DNA of 64,000 nucleotides from Peromyscus leucopus (Eukaryota > Chordata > Mammalia > Rodentia > Cricetidae). This document shows positions 39,095 through 50,819 of this stretch, piece after piece. The number at the start of each line of letters is the position of its first letter. Positions within the stretch are counted from its first letter, which is position 1. The notes below the pieces were generated by a model, which saw only the letters and a program-made list of their open reading frames with translations, made no database searches and was not told the origin of the DNA. Location: NCBI RefSeq assembly GCF_004664715.2, contig NC_051063.1, forward strand, positions 145,231,319 to 145,295,318, in the 5' to 3' direction. The translations under genes and the position numbers were made by a program.

Positions 39095-40371
39095 CAAATA
39101 TTTTTAACTACAAGGAAAGGCTTCAACTTATTACAGTATTTAAACCAAAAATGCAGACCATTTGCAGAACTGACTTTATGGATAGAGGCTTTTCCAGTGC
39201 TTACTCATCCCCTCCCCGCTCCCCTGCTGGGGGCCTGGGACATGTGGTGGGTTTCCTTGTTTCCTCTACGGGGCACTCATGGCCACACAGGCAAAAGACA
39301 AAAAGAACCAGAAATTGGCTGTCGGAATGGAACCCTAGAGCTCCCGTGGGAAGGACAGAGAGTGCCAGGCACGCTGGAGGGACACCTTCAAGAGGCTGTG
39401 GTGGCAGCCATGGAACGGTGGGTCACGAGGGGCAAGCTAGAGAGGAAAACAAGTCTCATGTCTCACAGCAATTCTAAACCTTCTCTGAGACTAGGGTGAA
39501 GGCCATGGACACTCAGCCTGGAAAAATGTTCACACAGCCCACCCCTGGGCCTCTGGTCAGGGAAGCCAAATGCATTCTGTATGAAGTCTCTTTGTTTCCA
39601 TCTATTAGGTGATGAGGACAACAGCATCCCAACTTTACGGTCAAGTTACCCCTGTCTCGTGTGTGCTCACCCACACACTGATCAGCTACGTAAAGAGTGA
39701 GTTTTTACTCCTCTGGCGTGATGGGTACCTAGTGAAGCATGTCTAGCACATGTTAGATGCTAAATAAAGCATGCATATACTGGGCCATCATCGGAGAATG
39801 TACACAAAAAATTGTCTAATCCACGATAGGCTGTATAGACAGATGCCCCTGAGAGAACCATGCAGTCAGTTTCCAGGTGAAAACCATCACAAATTGAAAA
39901 CAAGCTAAGTCCAAATATCCTACCAGTGAGCCTTCCAGCACCATAGCTCAGCCAGAGCACAAGGTAGGATGTTAGTTGTTGCCCCTCCTGAACTCGGGGC
40001 TGGGCATCACAAGAAAAAACTGTATTACATATCAGCAATGCAGGAAAAGAACACAATATATCGAAGCAGTTTTTCCTGAATTTGCATCCCTGATCTACCG
40101 TAACACTGAAAAATCATAGATCAAATCATCGCCGGCTGAGTCCATCCATGCTTACAAGTATCTTGTCTGCCTGTTTATCGACAATCAGCAGATGCTTGTT
40201 TCTTACTTTTCAATGGGCCACAGCTACAAGAGTCCATTCATCCTCCGCAGGCTCAGGGATGTGTATGCTCCTTCTACCCCAGTGGTCTGCAGCAGCCAGT
40301 CCTCTTTATCCTAATCCTCTTTTGTCCAATGATCCCAATCTCATTTCCCTCCTTAATAGTTGTTTGTTTGT

Positions 40372-40532
40372 TTGTTGTTGTTGTTTTAGTTTTTCCAGAC
40401 AGGGTTTCCCTGTGCAGCTCTGACTGTCTTGGATCTCCCTCTGTAGACCAGGCTGGTCTCTTAACCCAGAGATCCACCCGCCTCTGACTCCCGAGTGCTG
40501 GGATTAAAGCTGTGCACCACCACAGCCCAGCA
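40372..40532 (-). mobile_element. B1 SINE, antisense
   Basis: TTTTTCCAGACAGGGTTTCCCTGTG at the left and GAGTGCTGGGATTAAAGCTGTGCACCACC at the right. Confidence 0.92.
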
Positions 40533-40671
40533 ATAGTTTTTAAGTTAACATTGAGATAGGCAGAGACATTTTCAATGTCATATCTACAAAGCTGGGTTAC
40601 AGTAAAGGACGTGTAATAAAAGGTTAAGGCAGTGTCTCTTAAGCTATGGCTTCTCTCAGGGCAAAATCTTT

Positions 40672-40895
40672 TGGGGTTGTAGAGACGGTGCAGCAGGCAA
40701 GATGGCTAAGCCAGTAAAAAAAAAAAAAAAAAAAAAAAAAAATGCTTGCTTCACAAACCAGTCAACCCGGCTTTGATCCCTGGGACCCATGTAAAGATAG
40801 AAGGAGAGGACCGACTCCATGAAGGTGTCCTGTGAATCTAACACACGTGCTGTGGCCTGTACGTCCACACATAAATCATAAATACACATACAAAC
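40672..40895 (+). mobile_element. B2-like SINE with an internal A27 run
   Basis: A GTAGAGACGGTGCAGCAGGCAAGATGGCTAAG head and a CCCGGCTTTGATCCCTGGGACCC B-box region are separated by 27 A at 40716-40742. The 3' part ends AAATCATAAATACACATAC. Confidence 0.72.
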
Positions 40896-41436
40896 AAAAA
40901 CAAAAAATTCTATTTAAATACCCACCTCTGATTCTACATGCAATTTGTAAACAAATCTAGAGTTGCAGGACACCTGAGACCCTCTGTGAACTTTCTATGA
41001 ATGCCAAGTTTTGCTGTCTCTGTGTTCTAAGAAAACTCTGAGATTCAGGGTGGTCTTTATAACACAACCCTTCAATATAAATTGTAGCTTTTGTTGTTTT
41101 CAAAATGATTTTAAACGTTGATTCTTGTTAGAATTAGAAATTAGGAAGCGTAGATAGCAGAGTCTGAGAGTATTTGGGTGTAGTGAAACATTGCTACACA
41201 AATGGACTCTCCCGGAGGGGAGGGAGGCCAGGCCCTCTCCTGGAGGAGCAGCTCCCAACAGGCATGGTGTCCAGCTCTCCATTCCCCTCTCTTAACCAGC
41301 CATCTCTGATGTCACAAGAACTTACAGGTAGGGAAACTGAAATTCAGGAAAACATGAGAGAGAATCACAATGTCAGCAAAAAAGCTGCCTCAAATGCAGA
41401 CAGTGGTCAGCTTTTCTTTCTTCTTCTTTTTCTTTT

Positions 41437-41760
41437 TAGCTTTTATTGAGTCTTTTCGGATTTCGCATCGTATATCCCACCCATCTCCCCGTCCATCTAC
41501 TCGATCCCTGTTTGCCCTCTGCCCTGGCAACCTCCCCCCAAAACGGAACAAAATTTAAAAGAAAAACCAAAAACCAAACAAACAAAACAAAACAAACAAA
41601 CAAAAGGAAAACCAAACAAATGAAAAAGAAGACTATCACAGTGGACAGTCTTTCAAATATCACTTTTCGAGTGTATGTGTTGAGCAAAGTGGACTTGAAC
41701 TCCCAGTTATGTGGCATTAAAAAACCAGAAAAATCAAATCAAGAGAATCCAGGTGTCTGG
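41437..41760 (-). mobile_element. Possible LINE-1 3' UTR remnant, antisense
   Basis: TTTTTAGCTTTTATTGAG, a pyrimidine-rich stretch, then (AAAC)n and AAAACCAAAAACC resemble the complement of rodent L1 3' ends. The assignment is weak. Confidence 0.35.
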
Positions 41761-42056
41761 TGTCATTTACGATGACAACGTTGTATGTGGCATTGGATTT
41801 TCACTTAGAAATAATGCTTTCAAAAACTTTGACACATTTCTCTATAATCTGTCACAATTCAAGGAGAGACCCCCTTCTGAACGTTCTTCAGCCATTCACT
41901 CTACAGACTTGTGCATCTGCAGACCGTGATAAGCAGCTCGGTTCTTCAGAGGTAGGGTTAGGTTGTCCATCTCCCTCCTCTCAAAACCCTCCTTAACCTA
42001 ACCACTCACTGTCCATTCGCTAGAGGCAGAGTCTTTGCCATTTCCGTCTTTTTAAC

Positions 42057-42268
42057 AGATTCATTTATTTTCATATGAATGAGTACTTTGACTGCATGTA
42101 CAGCTGTGTACCACGCCTCATGCCTAAAGTCAGAAGAGGGTATCAGATTCCCTGGAACTGGAATTATGGATGGTTGGGAGCCACCATGTGGGTGCAGGAG
42201 ACAAATCTAAGTCCTCAGCAAGAACAGGAAATGCTGTTAACCAGCAAGACATCTCTCCAGTCCCTCTG
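42057..42268 (-). mobile_element. B2-type SINE, antisense
   Basis: GATTCATTTATTTTCATATGAATGAG to AACCAGCAAGACATCTCTCCAGTCCC, with a CACCATGTGGGTGC body, is the B2 complement. Confidence 0.85.
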
Positions 42269-42317
42269 TCACTTCAGCTACCGGTACAGCTGAAGAGTGT
42301 GACTGCACGTAGCAGGG

Positions 42318-42675
42318 TATAGCCACAAGTTTCTCCGGTCCCACCCGGCCCCCGAGGTCTGGCAGCCACTTATAAAATAATCACCCAGAGGCTTATATTA
42401 ATTATGAACTGGGTGGCCTATGGCTCAAGCGTCTTGCTAGCTAGCTCTTATAACTGAACTCATTGCTATTAATCTCTAAGTTGCCACATGGCTGTGGTGT
42501 TACCGGTCTGCTGGCAGCGGCTGGCGTCTCCCTCTCCCCTCCTTTCTCCTTTCATTATCTCTCTTGGATTTTCCCACGTGGCTCCATTCTGCTCTGTCAT
42601 AGGCCAGTGCAGCTTTGTTTATCAATCAAGCAGAGGAACACATATTCACAGCATACAGAAAGACATCCCACAGCA
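42318..42675 (-). mobile_element. Solo LTR of a cricetid-type endogenous retrovirus
   Basis: Read on the minus strand it begins TGCTGTGGGATGTCTTTCTG and ends near GAGAAACTTGTGGCTATA, with a TTGATTGATAAACAAA block and an AATTAATATAAGCCTCTGGG block. I recognise this as a repeat common in hamster, vole and deer-mouse genomes, probably an LTR of a mys-like class II ERV. No internal sequence is attached. The family name is uncertain. Confidence 0.55.
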
Positions 42676-42804
42676 ATAGGGACTCAGTAAATGTCTGCTG
42701 GAGTAAGTCCAAGTCCTAATTTTGTTGCTGGACCTTTTTTTAAATGGCTGGAATTCATAGTCTTACATATGTGCTAAGCAAGTGTCTACTACTGAGTTAT
42801 ATCC

Positions 42805-43305
42805 TGTATTAGTCAGGGTTCTCTAGAGGACGATAACTTAATAGAATGAATATATACATATGGGATTTATTAGATTGGCTTACAGGCAGTGGTGCAGCTA
42901 GTCCAACAATGCTGTCTATCAAATAATCCAGCAGTCACTCACTTCACAAGGCTGGATGTCTCAGTTGGTTTTCTGTAGAGAGTCCTAAAGAAGTAGGCTT
43001 TCATGCCTGTGAAGGAATGGAGTTGTCAGCAAGAGCAAGCAGGCAAAGAGAGAAAGCTTCCTTCTCTCATGTCCTTTATATAGGCTGCCAGCAGAAGGTG
43101 TGGCCCAGATTAAAGTACATCTTCCTGCTTTAAGAGATCTGGAATAAAGGTGTATCTTCTCACCACAAAAGATCTAGATCAAAAGTAGGTCTTCCCACTT
43201 CGAATGATTTAATTAAGATATAAGTCCCTCACAGATGTACCCAGGCACTTGGGTTTTAGTTAATTCCAGATGTAGTCAAGTTGACAACCAAGAACAACCA
43301 TCACA
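42805..43305 (-). mobile_element. 3' LTR of an ERVL-type endogenous retrovirus
   Basis: On the minus strand it starts TGTGATGGTTGTTCTTGG at 43305 and ends CCTGACTAATACA at 42805, giving TG...CA termini and 501 bp. A TATA box (CTATATAAAGG) lies near 43075-43085 and an AATAAA near 42865-42870. This is the layout of MLT2/MT2-like ERVL LTRs. It directly follows the broken pol region of the same strand. Confidence 0.75.
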
Positions 43306-43818
43306 AGTCTATCCTTTGTCAACTTGACAATCATATCTCCTTAAGTCATGCTTAACTTCCAAATGAAAACAATAACCAGGTTATAAGCCTAACATAAGTG
43401 CTCATGTACAACCGCAAACACAATATATATACATATACATACCATATATGTGTATGTATATATGCTCATAATTATACCTCACGTGATATAGCTATCCCTC
43501 ATACAAATGCAAACACATGAATTTTAGAATAGGTGGCAAAGTCCCTTGAGGGACTTTCTTTGAATATCTCAAAGCTTAAATATGAGAACCACTGATGGTC
43601 TTTTATATGATACAGAAGTTTAAAAACAGAAACACAAATATCTTTATAAAATCATTTGTTTATTGTCTCTCCTGGCAGTAGCACTCCACACTCTGGAACC
43701 AAAACTTCTAGACTTACAGAACTTAAGGTCTCGGGAACAGGAAGCAAAAATTTTCCTAGTGGGTCACTAGGGTGATAGTGAGTGGAATTATTCCCTTTCC
43801 CACCCTTGATTCCGGGAC

Positions 43819-44223
43819 TCATGGAGAAACCATACCATAGATTGGATGCTGATTCAAAGCATATACTATCTTCTGGAGAACCCTACCACAGCCCTCCAGG
43901 CTGTTGCCACCTAATTGTGTCTTCAAAAGGCCATTCCATCTTTCTATCAGGCTAGCTGCTTCAAGATGGTGGAGAACATGGTAAGACCAGTGGATTCCAT
44001 GATCATGGACCCATTTCTCTGGCTGTGGAGTGAGTTCCTCGGTCAGAAGCAATACTGTGTGGAATACCACGATGATGGGTAAGGCATTCTGTGAGTTCAT
44101 GGATGGTAGTTTGTCAGAAGTATTATATGCAGGAAAGACAGATCCATAACCAGGATAAGCATCTGCTCCATTAAGGACAAAGTGCTGTCCTTTCCATGGA
44201 GGAAATTGTTCAATGTAGTCCAT
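43819..44223 (-). pseudogene. ERVL integrase remnant
   Basis: This is the longest uninterrupted frame of the element (134 residues). It carries AASLIERWNGLLK, whose E corresponds to the glutamate of the integrase DDE triad. The N-terminal zinc-binding part is missing or out of frame. It ends near CCATACCATAG at 43830. Confidence 0.75.
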
Positions 44224-45498
44224 CTACCACCAGGTTGCTGTCTGGTCACCCCGGGGAATGGTGCCATATCTGAGGCTTAGTGTTATTTTCCACTATTAGG
44301 AGATCTGGCACTCAGCAGCAGCTGTAGCCAGGTCAGCTTTGGTGAGTGGCAGTCCATGTTGTTGAGTCCATGCATAACCCCCAACTCTGCCACCATGGCT
44401 GCATTGTTCATGGCCCACTGGGCAGTGACAGGGATGGCTGGAGAAAGAGGCTGACTGTCCACAGAACAGGCCATTCTGTCTACTTGATTATTGAACTCCT
44501 CCTCTGCTGAAGTCACTTTTTGATGAGCATTTACATGGGACACGTCCTACACCTGTTTGGAGAGCTCTATACACCACATACTTCTTCCCCAGATGTCTTT
44601 CTCACCAATTTTCCAATCATGCTCTTTCCAAATCCCTGACCATCTAGTCAGCCCATTGGCTACAGCCCATGAGCCAATGAACAATCACACATCTAGCCAT
44701 TTCTCCTCCCAAACAAACTGTATGACCATGTGTGCTACCCAAAGTTATGCTCACTGTGAAGACTTCCCTTCACCAGTGTCTTTCAGGATTGTTCCAGAAA
44801 TGGTTTGTAATGCTGCAGCTGTTCACTTCTGGATGGTGCCTACATAATGTGCAGAACCATCAGTAAACCAGGCTCTAGTCTTCTCTTCCTCAGTCAACTG
44901 ATAAGAGGGCATACCTCCATGAGGTTATAGTAGTGTGCTTGGCAGTATAGATCATTTTAAACACATAACTTGCTTGTGCACTCAGGACCTACTCAGGCCC
45001 AATCCAGTATATACCATTTCCATTTGATCATAGAGCTGCATGCATCCTACTTTATGGTTTGGTGGGTCCAATAACACCTAGCTCATGATGGGTAACTCAG
45101 GTCTCATGGTAACTTGGTGGCCCATTGTCAAATGTTTAGTTTCCACTAAGGTCTAATAATAGGCCAAGAGCTGTCTCTCAAAGGGAGAATAGTTGTCTGC
45201 AGATGATGGTAAAGTCTTGCTCCCAAATCCTAATGGTCTCTTCGGTGATTCACCTTTAGGGGCCTGTGAAACAGCATCCCTATCTGCCACTGATATGTCA
45301 AGTACCATTGTGTCTGCTGGATCATATGGTCCAAGGGATAGAGCAGCCTGCACAGCAGCCTGGACCTGTTGAAGAGCCTTCTCCTATTCCAGGCCCCATA
45401 AAAAAAAAAGCTAGCAGCTTTCCGAGTCACTTGGTATATGGGCCAGAGTAACACACCCAAGTGGGGAATGTGCTGTCTCCTGAATCCAAAGAGGCCCA

Positions 45499-46336
45499 CT
45501 AAACATGCTTCTTTCTTGGAAAGAAAGGAGGAGCCACGTGCAATAACTTATTCTTCACCTTAGAAGGAATATCTCTGCATGCCCATACCAGGACTCCTAA
45601 AAATTTCATTAAGGTAGAAAGCCCCTGAATTTTGGTTGGATTTCTTCCCCATCCTTTGATGTGCATATGTATTACCAACAACTTCAAAGTGGTTGCTACC
45701 TTCTGCTCACTTGGTCCAATAAACATAATGTCATCAATATAGTGGACCAACATGATATTTTTGTGGAAGAGACAGACAATCAAGATCCCTTCTAACTAAG
45801 TTATGACACAGTGCTGGAAACTTAGTATATCCTTGAGGTGGAACTGTGAAGGTATACTGCTGGCATTGCCAACTGAAAGCAAATAGCTTCTGGTGGTCCT
45901 TATGGACAGCACTGAGAAAAAGGCATTTGCTAGATCAATAGCTACATACCATGACCGGGAGATGTGTTGATCTGCTCAAGTAAGGATACCACATCTGGTA
46001 CAGCAGCTGCAATCAGAGTCACTACCTGATGGAGTTTTAGATAGTCAACTGTCATTCTCCAGGTCCATCTGTCTACTGCACTGGCCAGACAGGACTCTTA
46101 AAGAGAGACATTGTGGGAAGCACCACCCCTGCATCTTTCAAGTCCTTGATGGTGGCCCTAACTTCTGCAGTTTCTCTTGGAATGTGACATTGTTTTTGAT
46201 TCACTATTTTATCTGGCAGAGGCAGCTCCAATGGCTTCCGTTTAGTCTTTCCAACTGTATTAGCCCTGTTCCACAGGTCAGGGAACCCATGTGAGAATTC
46301 TGCCAATTTCCAAGTATATCTATCCCAATTATACAT
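45499..46336 (-). pseudogene. ERVL reverse transcriptase remnant with YIDD motif
   Basis: The frame at 45499-45783 contains YIDD, the catalytic RT motif, followed by a WG.NP...KFLG-type palm/thumb stretch. The upstream frame at 46073-46336 contains a TIKDLKDAG.V...SP.WPVQ stretch that matches the RT N-terminus. The two are in different frames, separated by about 290 bp that has no open frame. Confidence 0.8.
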
Positions 46337-47256
46337 CCTGAGACTGGGAAGACAACCACAGGATGAGTTCAGGAACCCACTGGATCTACTGTGAGTTGAA
46401 CTTCAGTCAAAACTCTATTAATTACCTGACCCCCATAAGTCTCTACCTTAACTGGAGGGCTCCAATGTTTCTTGGGATTTCCTGAAATCAGCGTCAGTTC
46501 AGAATAGACCAATAGACCTCAGAAAGTCTAACTGTTACCTTTCCCCCAATGTACAGTTACCCATGTAAAAGGCCATAGGTCCCTCTGGGGAAGAACTGGA
46601 GAAAGGCTAACTGTAAACTTTTAGGTATCTTATTGGGATCCTTCCTCATGGGAACCTGGCTGGCCCTTCATTCAATGTTCTGGGTCTGCACACTGGCTCA
46701 AGTCTAGAAAGTAGTTCACACCATGGGCTTCCAGCACTCTCCGAGCTCTTAGGAGAGGCTTCAGCAACAGTAGGAAATTTAACAGGATGTTTCCAAGCTC
46801 TCTTCATGCTGATGGACACGTCTGCATCGGCTGCTACATCAAATCCTAGGCTGTGAATGCAGGTTGCTCTACTTTCTCCCTGCAAGGGCGGAATGCCGAC
46901 AGACTCCACCCTACAGCTACTGTTTAGAAGCAAAGACAAATTACCTAATCTGCAATTGGTAAATCGGGGAAGGATGTTAGTTCACAGAAGAGCTCTTGGC
47001 TCACACCTGACTTTTCCCAACAGGGTACTGTTTTGCGGTAATTAACAGAGAAAGTCTTGGTGATGGACAGGGGCTGTAGATGAAAACCCACAGGAATGTC
47101 TTCCTTCACGGCAAACAGTGACAGGCCACAGGGCTTTGTCACTAGGAAACCATCTGGTGACCCTATAAGTACTTAGGAAGGACACTAAGAACTTGAAAGC
47201 ATTTTTCCTGTATTAAAATGAGAGAACAATGAATAAGACTATTTTGGGCTGTGCTT

Positions 47257-47266
47257 TTGTTGTTTT

Positions 47267-47304
<38 letters not shown>

Positions 47305-47323
47305 AATCATCATCATCATCATT
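47257..47323. repeat. (ATC)n microsatellite
   Basis: About 22 CAT units with one TAA interruption, immediately left of a B1. Confidence 0.96.
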
Positions 47324-47443
47324 TTGTGTAGCTCTGGCTGTCCTGGAACTACTCTGTAAAACAGGCTGGCCTCAAATTCAGAGACCCACCTGCCTCTACC
47401 TCGAGAGTGCTGGGATTCAAGGCTTGAGTCACCACGCCTGGCT
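47324..47443 (-). mobile_element. B1 SINE, antisense (first of three)
   Basis: GTGTAGCTCTGGCTGTCCTGGAAC to GGGATTCAAGGCTTGAGTCACC is the B1 complement. Confidence 0.9.
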
Positions 47444-47449
47444 TGTTTT

Positions 47450-47586
47450 GTTTTTTGGCAAAACCAGGATCTAATATAGCTTAGGCTGGCATCAGACTCA
47501 CTATATGGCTAAGGATGACTTTAAATCCTGATCATCCTGCTTCCACCTTCCTTGTGCTGGGATTATAGGTATATGCCATGACACAC
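47450..47586 (-). mobile_element. B1-like SINE, antisense (second of three), diverged
   Basis: CCAGGATCTAATATAGCTTAGGCTGGCATC to GCTGGGATTATAGGTATATGCC is a diverged older B1-type monomer. Confidence 0.75.
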
Positions 47587-47644
47587 AACCACACTTTTGA
47601 TCTCTTTTTTAATAAATGAACGCATTAATTAATTTACTTATCTT

Positions 47645-47806
47645 TATTTTATTTCTGGTTTTTTCAAGACAGGGTTTCTGTGTGTAGCTTTGGAGCCTGT
47701 CCTGGAACTCACTTTGTAGACCAGGCTGGCCTCGAACTCACAGATATCCGCCTGCTTCTGCCTCCAGAGTGCTGGGATTAAAGGCATGTGCCACCACTGC
47801 CCAGTC
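47645..47806 (-). mobile_element. B1 SINE, antisense (third of three), cricetid-type
   Basis: TTTTTCAAGACAGGGTTTC, then GGAGCCTGTCCTGGAACTCACT and AGGCATGTGCCACCACTGCCC. The GGAGCCTGTCCTGGAACT block is typical of cricetid B1 copies. Confidence 0.92.
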
Positions 47807-47979
47807 ACTTTTGATTTTTATAGTGATTAAAATTGGTCAAGGCAATTGCTCATGAACACCCAGCTGTCCGGTGTGGGAGGAACCTCGAGTTTCAGGCTGC
47901 AGTGACAAGCATCTATGGTGAAAGGGACTACTGCCACTAGTCAGGGATCCCATTCTTCGTTAGTACTTGGATGACAAGA

Positions 47980-48081
47980 TTCTCCTTCCTTCCTTCCTTC
48001 CTTCCTCCCTCCTTCCCTCCCTCCCTCCCTCCATCTCTCCCTCCCCCCTCCCTCTCCCTCTGTCCCCCCCCCCCCCCCCCC
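47980..48081. repeat. (CCTT)n/(CCCT)n pyrimidine tract ending in C18
   Basis: CTTCCTTCC units grade into CCCTCC and finish with 18 consecutive C at 48064-48081. Confidence 0.95.
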
Positions 48082-48111
48082 GTCTTTTTGGTTTGTTTGT
48101 TTATTTGTTTC

Positions 48112-48240
48112 TAGAGAGGTCTCATGTAACCCAGGATGGTCTCAAACTTGCTCGTTAGCCAAGGATGATCTTGAATCCCTGCTGCTTCTTAACTTCTCAA
48201 ATTGGAGGACCACAGGACTGCACCACCACATCCAGTTTGG
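48112..48240 (-). mobile_element. Old B1-like SINE, antisense
   Basis: AGAGAGGTCTCATGTAACCCAGGATGGTC to ACTGCACCACCACATCCAG is a diverged B1 complement. Confidence 0.7.
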
Positions 48241-48339
48241 GTGATAAAGCTATATGGGATTTAAAGAGTGTACAACAGGCATATTTCTCTCAGAAATGCT
48301 ACTCATTTGGGTATAAAATTTTGTACTTTTCCCCTTAAG

Positions 48340-48760
48340 TATGTGTGTAAGAGCTCCTCCAGGATATATGCCACGCACTAGAATTTCTGGGTCCCCAGCA
48401 GTACACTTTTTAAAACTAGTCTAGGTTTTTTCCAAGTGATTCTTCAAAGTGGTTTCAGCAATTTCCACTCACACCAGGACGTGGGCACCTTCACTTTCCT
48501 GCTTCCCGGCTAGTACCTCGTGTTCTCAGATCTTTGTGTCTCGACCAATATCCTGGCTAGGAACTTCTTTCTTGGACTGGTTGTAATTTGCATCTTCCCA
48601 GCTGCTGCTGAAGCTGTGTGTATCTTTGCATGCTTCTCGGTCATCTCAGCTTCCTCCTGTTACATATTCAACCCTTTATCAAACTTAAGGGGCGTTGTTT
48701 GTCTTCTTATCGATTTATAGAAATCTTAACACATTCTGTATATACTTCCTTTGTCTACTA
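48340..48760 (-). mobile_element. Ancient LINE-1 fragment, antisense
   Basis: CCAGGATATATGCCACGCACTAGAATTTCTGGGTC, TTTGCATCTTCCCAGCTGCTGCTG and TTATCGATTTATAGAAATC follow the complement of old L1 3' sequence. Confidence 0.55.
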
Positions 48761-48799
48761 AACCTTACTTTTATATTCTCCTCACAATATTCCCACTTC

Positions 48800-48801
<2 letters not shown>

Positions 48802-48844
<43 letters not shown>
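48802..48844. repeat. (CA)n microsatellite
   Basis: About 21 CA units. Confidence 0.97.
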
Positions 48845-48846
<2 letters not shown>

Positions 48847-50027
48847 ATTTAAAGTGTGTTCCATTATAGGCACACTAGACTGCGCCTTTTCTAGCATGCA
48901 TCTTAGATGCCTGTGGCTTTAGGATATGCGAATAGATGGTACAACTAGAAAAATTTAAAACTCTTATTTGTAAAGGTTTCTTTCTTTTTTTATTCTACCC
49001 AGACTTTTCCCATTCTACTATTTATAGAGCTTCTCTTTATATAAAAGGGTTTTCAAAGATTTTTTTTTTCAAAGCAAACGAAAAGGGAAATCCTCTTGTC
49101 TGGACAACTGTTGGCCAGATTTATTTCTTTTGCCAGATTAATAAGAAAAAGATTTTTTTGAAGAAAAATTTAGGAAGGTTAGACATCCTGTTTAAGTTGG
49201 ATCCTGTGTAGACATTTTAACCTCCAGGGAAAACAATCTATTTTATTAAATTCCACTATTCTCATTTTTTAAATATTCGAGTCATAAGCAATCAATCATG
49301 CTTTTCTGACAAGTTACCTAAGAAAATCTCCTTTAAACTAAACAATATTGGGTTTCAGACTAAATGTTCAAAGTGACATTCTGTCAAAAAAAAAAGAATG
49401 AAAATACTTAAAGTTTGCCTGGAACTGAAAAATTGAGTGGATGAAAATGTGGAAATGTGAGGGAAAGATGTAAGTGCTGGCACAAGACAGCAGGAGGGTA
49501 AATGATGGAGCCTTCTGAGTGATTTTGCAACTTGAAACATTCCAAACGAATTACTGATCACAAAGTTTCTTTCGGCTTCCAGGCCTGCCGTGCTTGGCTG
49601 CTTACTTCTTACCAATATGCAGCTTAGCTAAATTTATATTGACATTTTTCTGTAGGTTGCTCTAGCTGATGTGGGCATGCATGAAACAGTATTCTGAGGC
49701 ACTTGATTGCACAGCCAATAAATACTGATATCAAACTACCGCTTTCTACCCTATAGCCTCAAATGCTGAATCACATCAAAATTGTAATCATTTTACTATT
49801 AAAAGCAGTAGTTTCGTCAAAAAGTTAATTGTGGAATTATTATATGACCCAGGAACTTCATTTCTAGGTATGCATGCCAAAGAATGAAAAGCAGAACTTT
49901 GTATATCAATGTCTTGGTTGGTTTTTTGTTAACCTGATACAAGCTAAAGTCATTTGAGAAGAGGGAACCTCAACTGAGAAAATGCTCCTACCAGGTTGGC
50001 CTATAGGCAAGCTTTGGGGGCACCTTT

Positions 50028-50571
50028 TTTTTTTTTAATTAAGATTTTTTTTTCATTTTACAGACCAATCAGAGATCCCCCTCTTCCCTCCTTCTGCCTG
50101 CCCCAGCCTTTCCCCATAACCGGCCCCCATTCCCCCCCACAGGAAGGCAAGGTCTCCCTCCCATGGGGAGGCACATCCAGTAGAGGCAAGTCCAAGCCCT
50201 TCCCCCTGCCTCAAGGCTGCAGGAGTTGTCCCATCATAGGTAGTGAGCTCCAAAAAAGGCCCCTCACACACCAGGGATGGATTCTGATTCTACCACTGGG
50301 GTTGGGGCACTTTTTTTAATTAAGGAATTTTTTATTCATTTTACATACCAATCACAGATCCCCCTCTCTTCCCTCCTCTCGCCCCTCCAAACCCCCCCCC
50401 AATTCCACCCCCAATTCCCTCTTCCAACAAGGTAAGGCCACCCATAGGGAGTCTGCAGAGCCTGGTTCATTCAGTAGAGGCAGGTCCAAGCCCCTTCCCC
50501 TGCATCAAGGCTATGCAAGGTGTCCCACCATAGGTAGTGGGCTCCAAAAAGCCAGCTCATGCACCAGGGAC
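50028..50571 (-). mobile_element. Tandem pair of LINE-1-derived fragments inside the LTR-like repeat
   Basis: Two related segments (about 50028-50309 and 50310-50571) both begin with a T-run, AATTAAG, TTCATTTTACA and CAATCA.AGATCCCCCTC, and both contain GTAGAGGCA.GTCCAAGCC and CCATAGGTAGTG.GCTCC. I read them as L1-derived sequence in antisense. Confidence 0.6.
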
Positions 50572-50595
50572 ATTTTCTTTCTTTCTTTCTTTCCT

Positions 50596-50641
<46 letters not shown>

Positions 50642-50819
50642 TTCCTTCCTTCCTTTCCATCCATCCTTCTTTCTTTCTTTCTTTCTTCCCTCCTTCCTTC
50701 CTTTCCATCCATCCTTCTTTCTTTCTTTCTTTTCTTTCTTTCTTTCTTCCCTCCTCCCTTCCTTCCTTCCTTCCTTTCTTCCTTCCTTCCTTCCTTCCTT
50801 CCTTCCTTCCTTCTTTTTT
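50572..50819. repeat. (CTTT)n/(CCTT)n pyrimidine microsatellite, about 245 bp
   Basis: Almost pure pyrimidine on the plus strand, made of TTTC and TTCC units with two CCATCCATCC islands that show an internal duplication. Confidence 0.95.

Larger units (their letters stand above)
43306..47142 (-). pseudogene. ERVL-type provirus internal region, 5'-truncated, pol broken
   Basis: Minus-strand frames between 47142 and 43819 give, in order, a leader/protease-side segment (46646-47142), reverse transcriptase (about 45499-46336), connection/RNase H pieces (44283-45499) and integrase (43819-44223). They lie in different frames separated by stops, so no functional polyprotein can be made. No 5' LTR or clear gag is found to the right: after 47142 the sequence passes into an (ATC)n repeat and B1s. 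No envelope-like frame is seen. ERVL elements are class III and typically lack env, which fits. It is a fossil copy; described only. Confidence 0.8.

Noticed and set aside
43306..47142. Intact retroviral gene set
   Set aside because: pol lies in several frames with stops, and there is no 5' LTR, clear gag or env. It is a fossil fragment.
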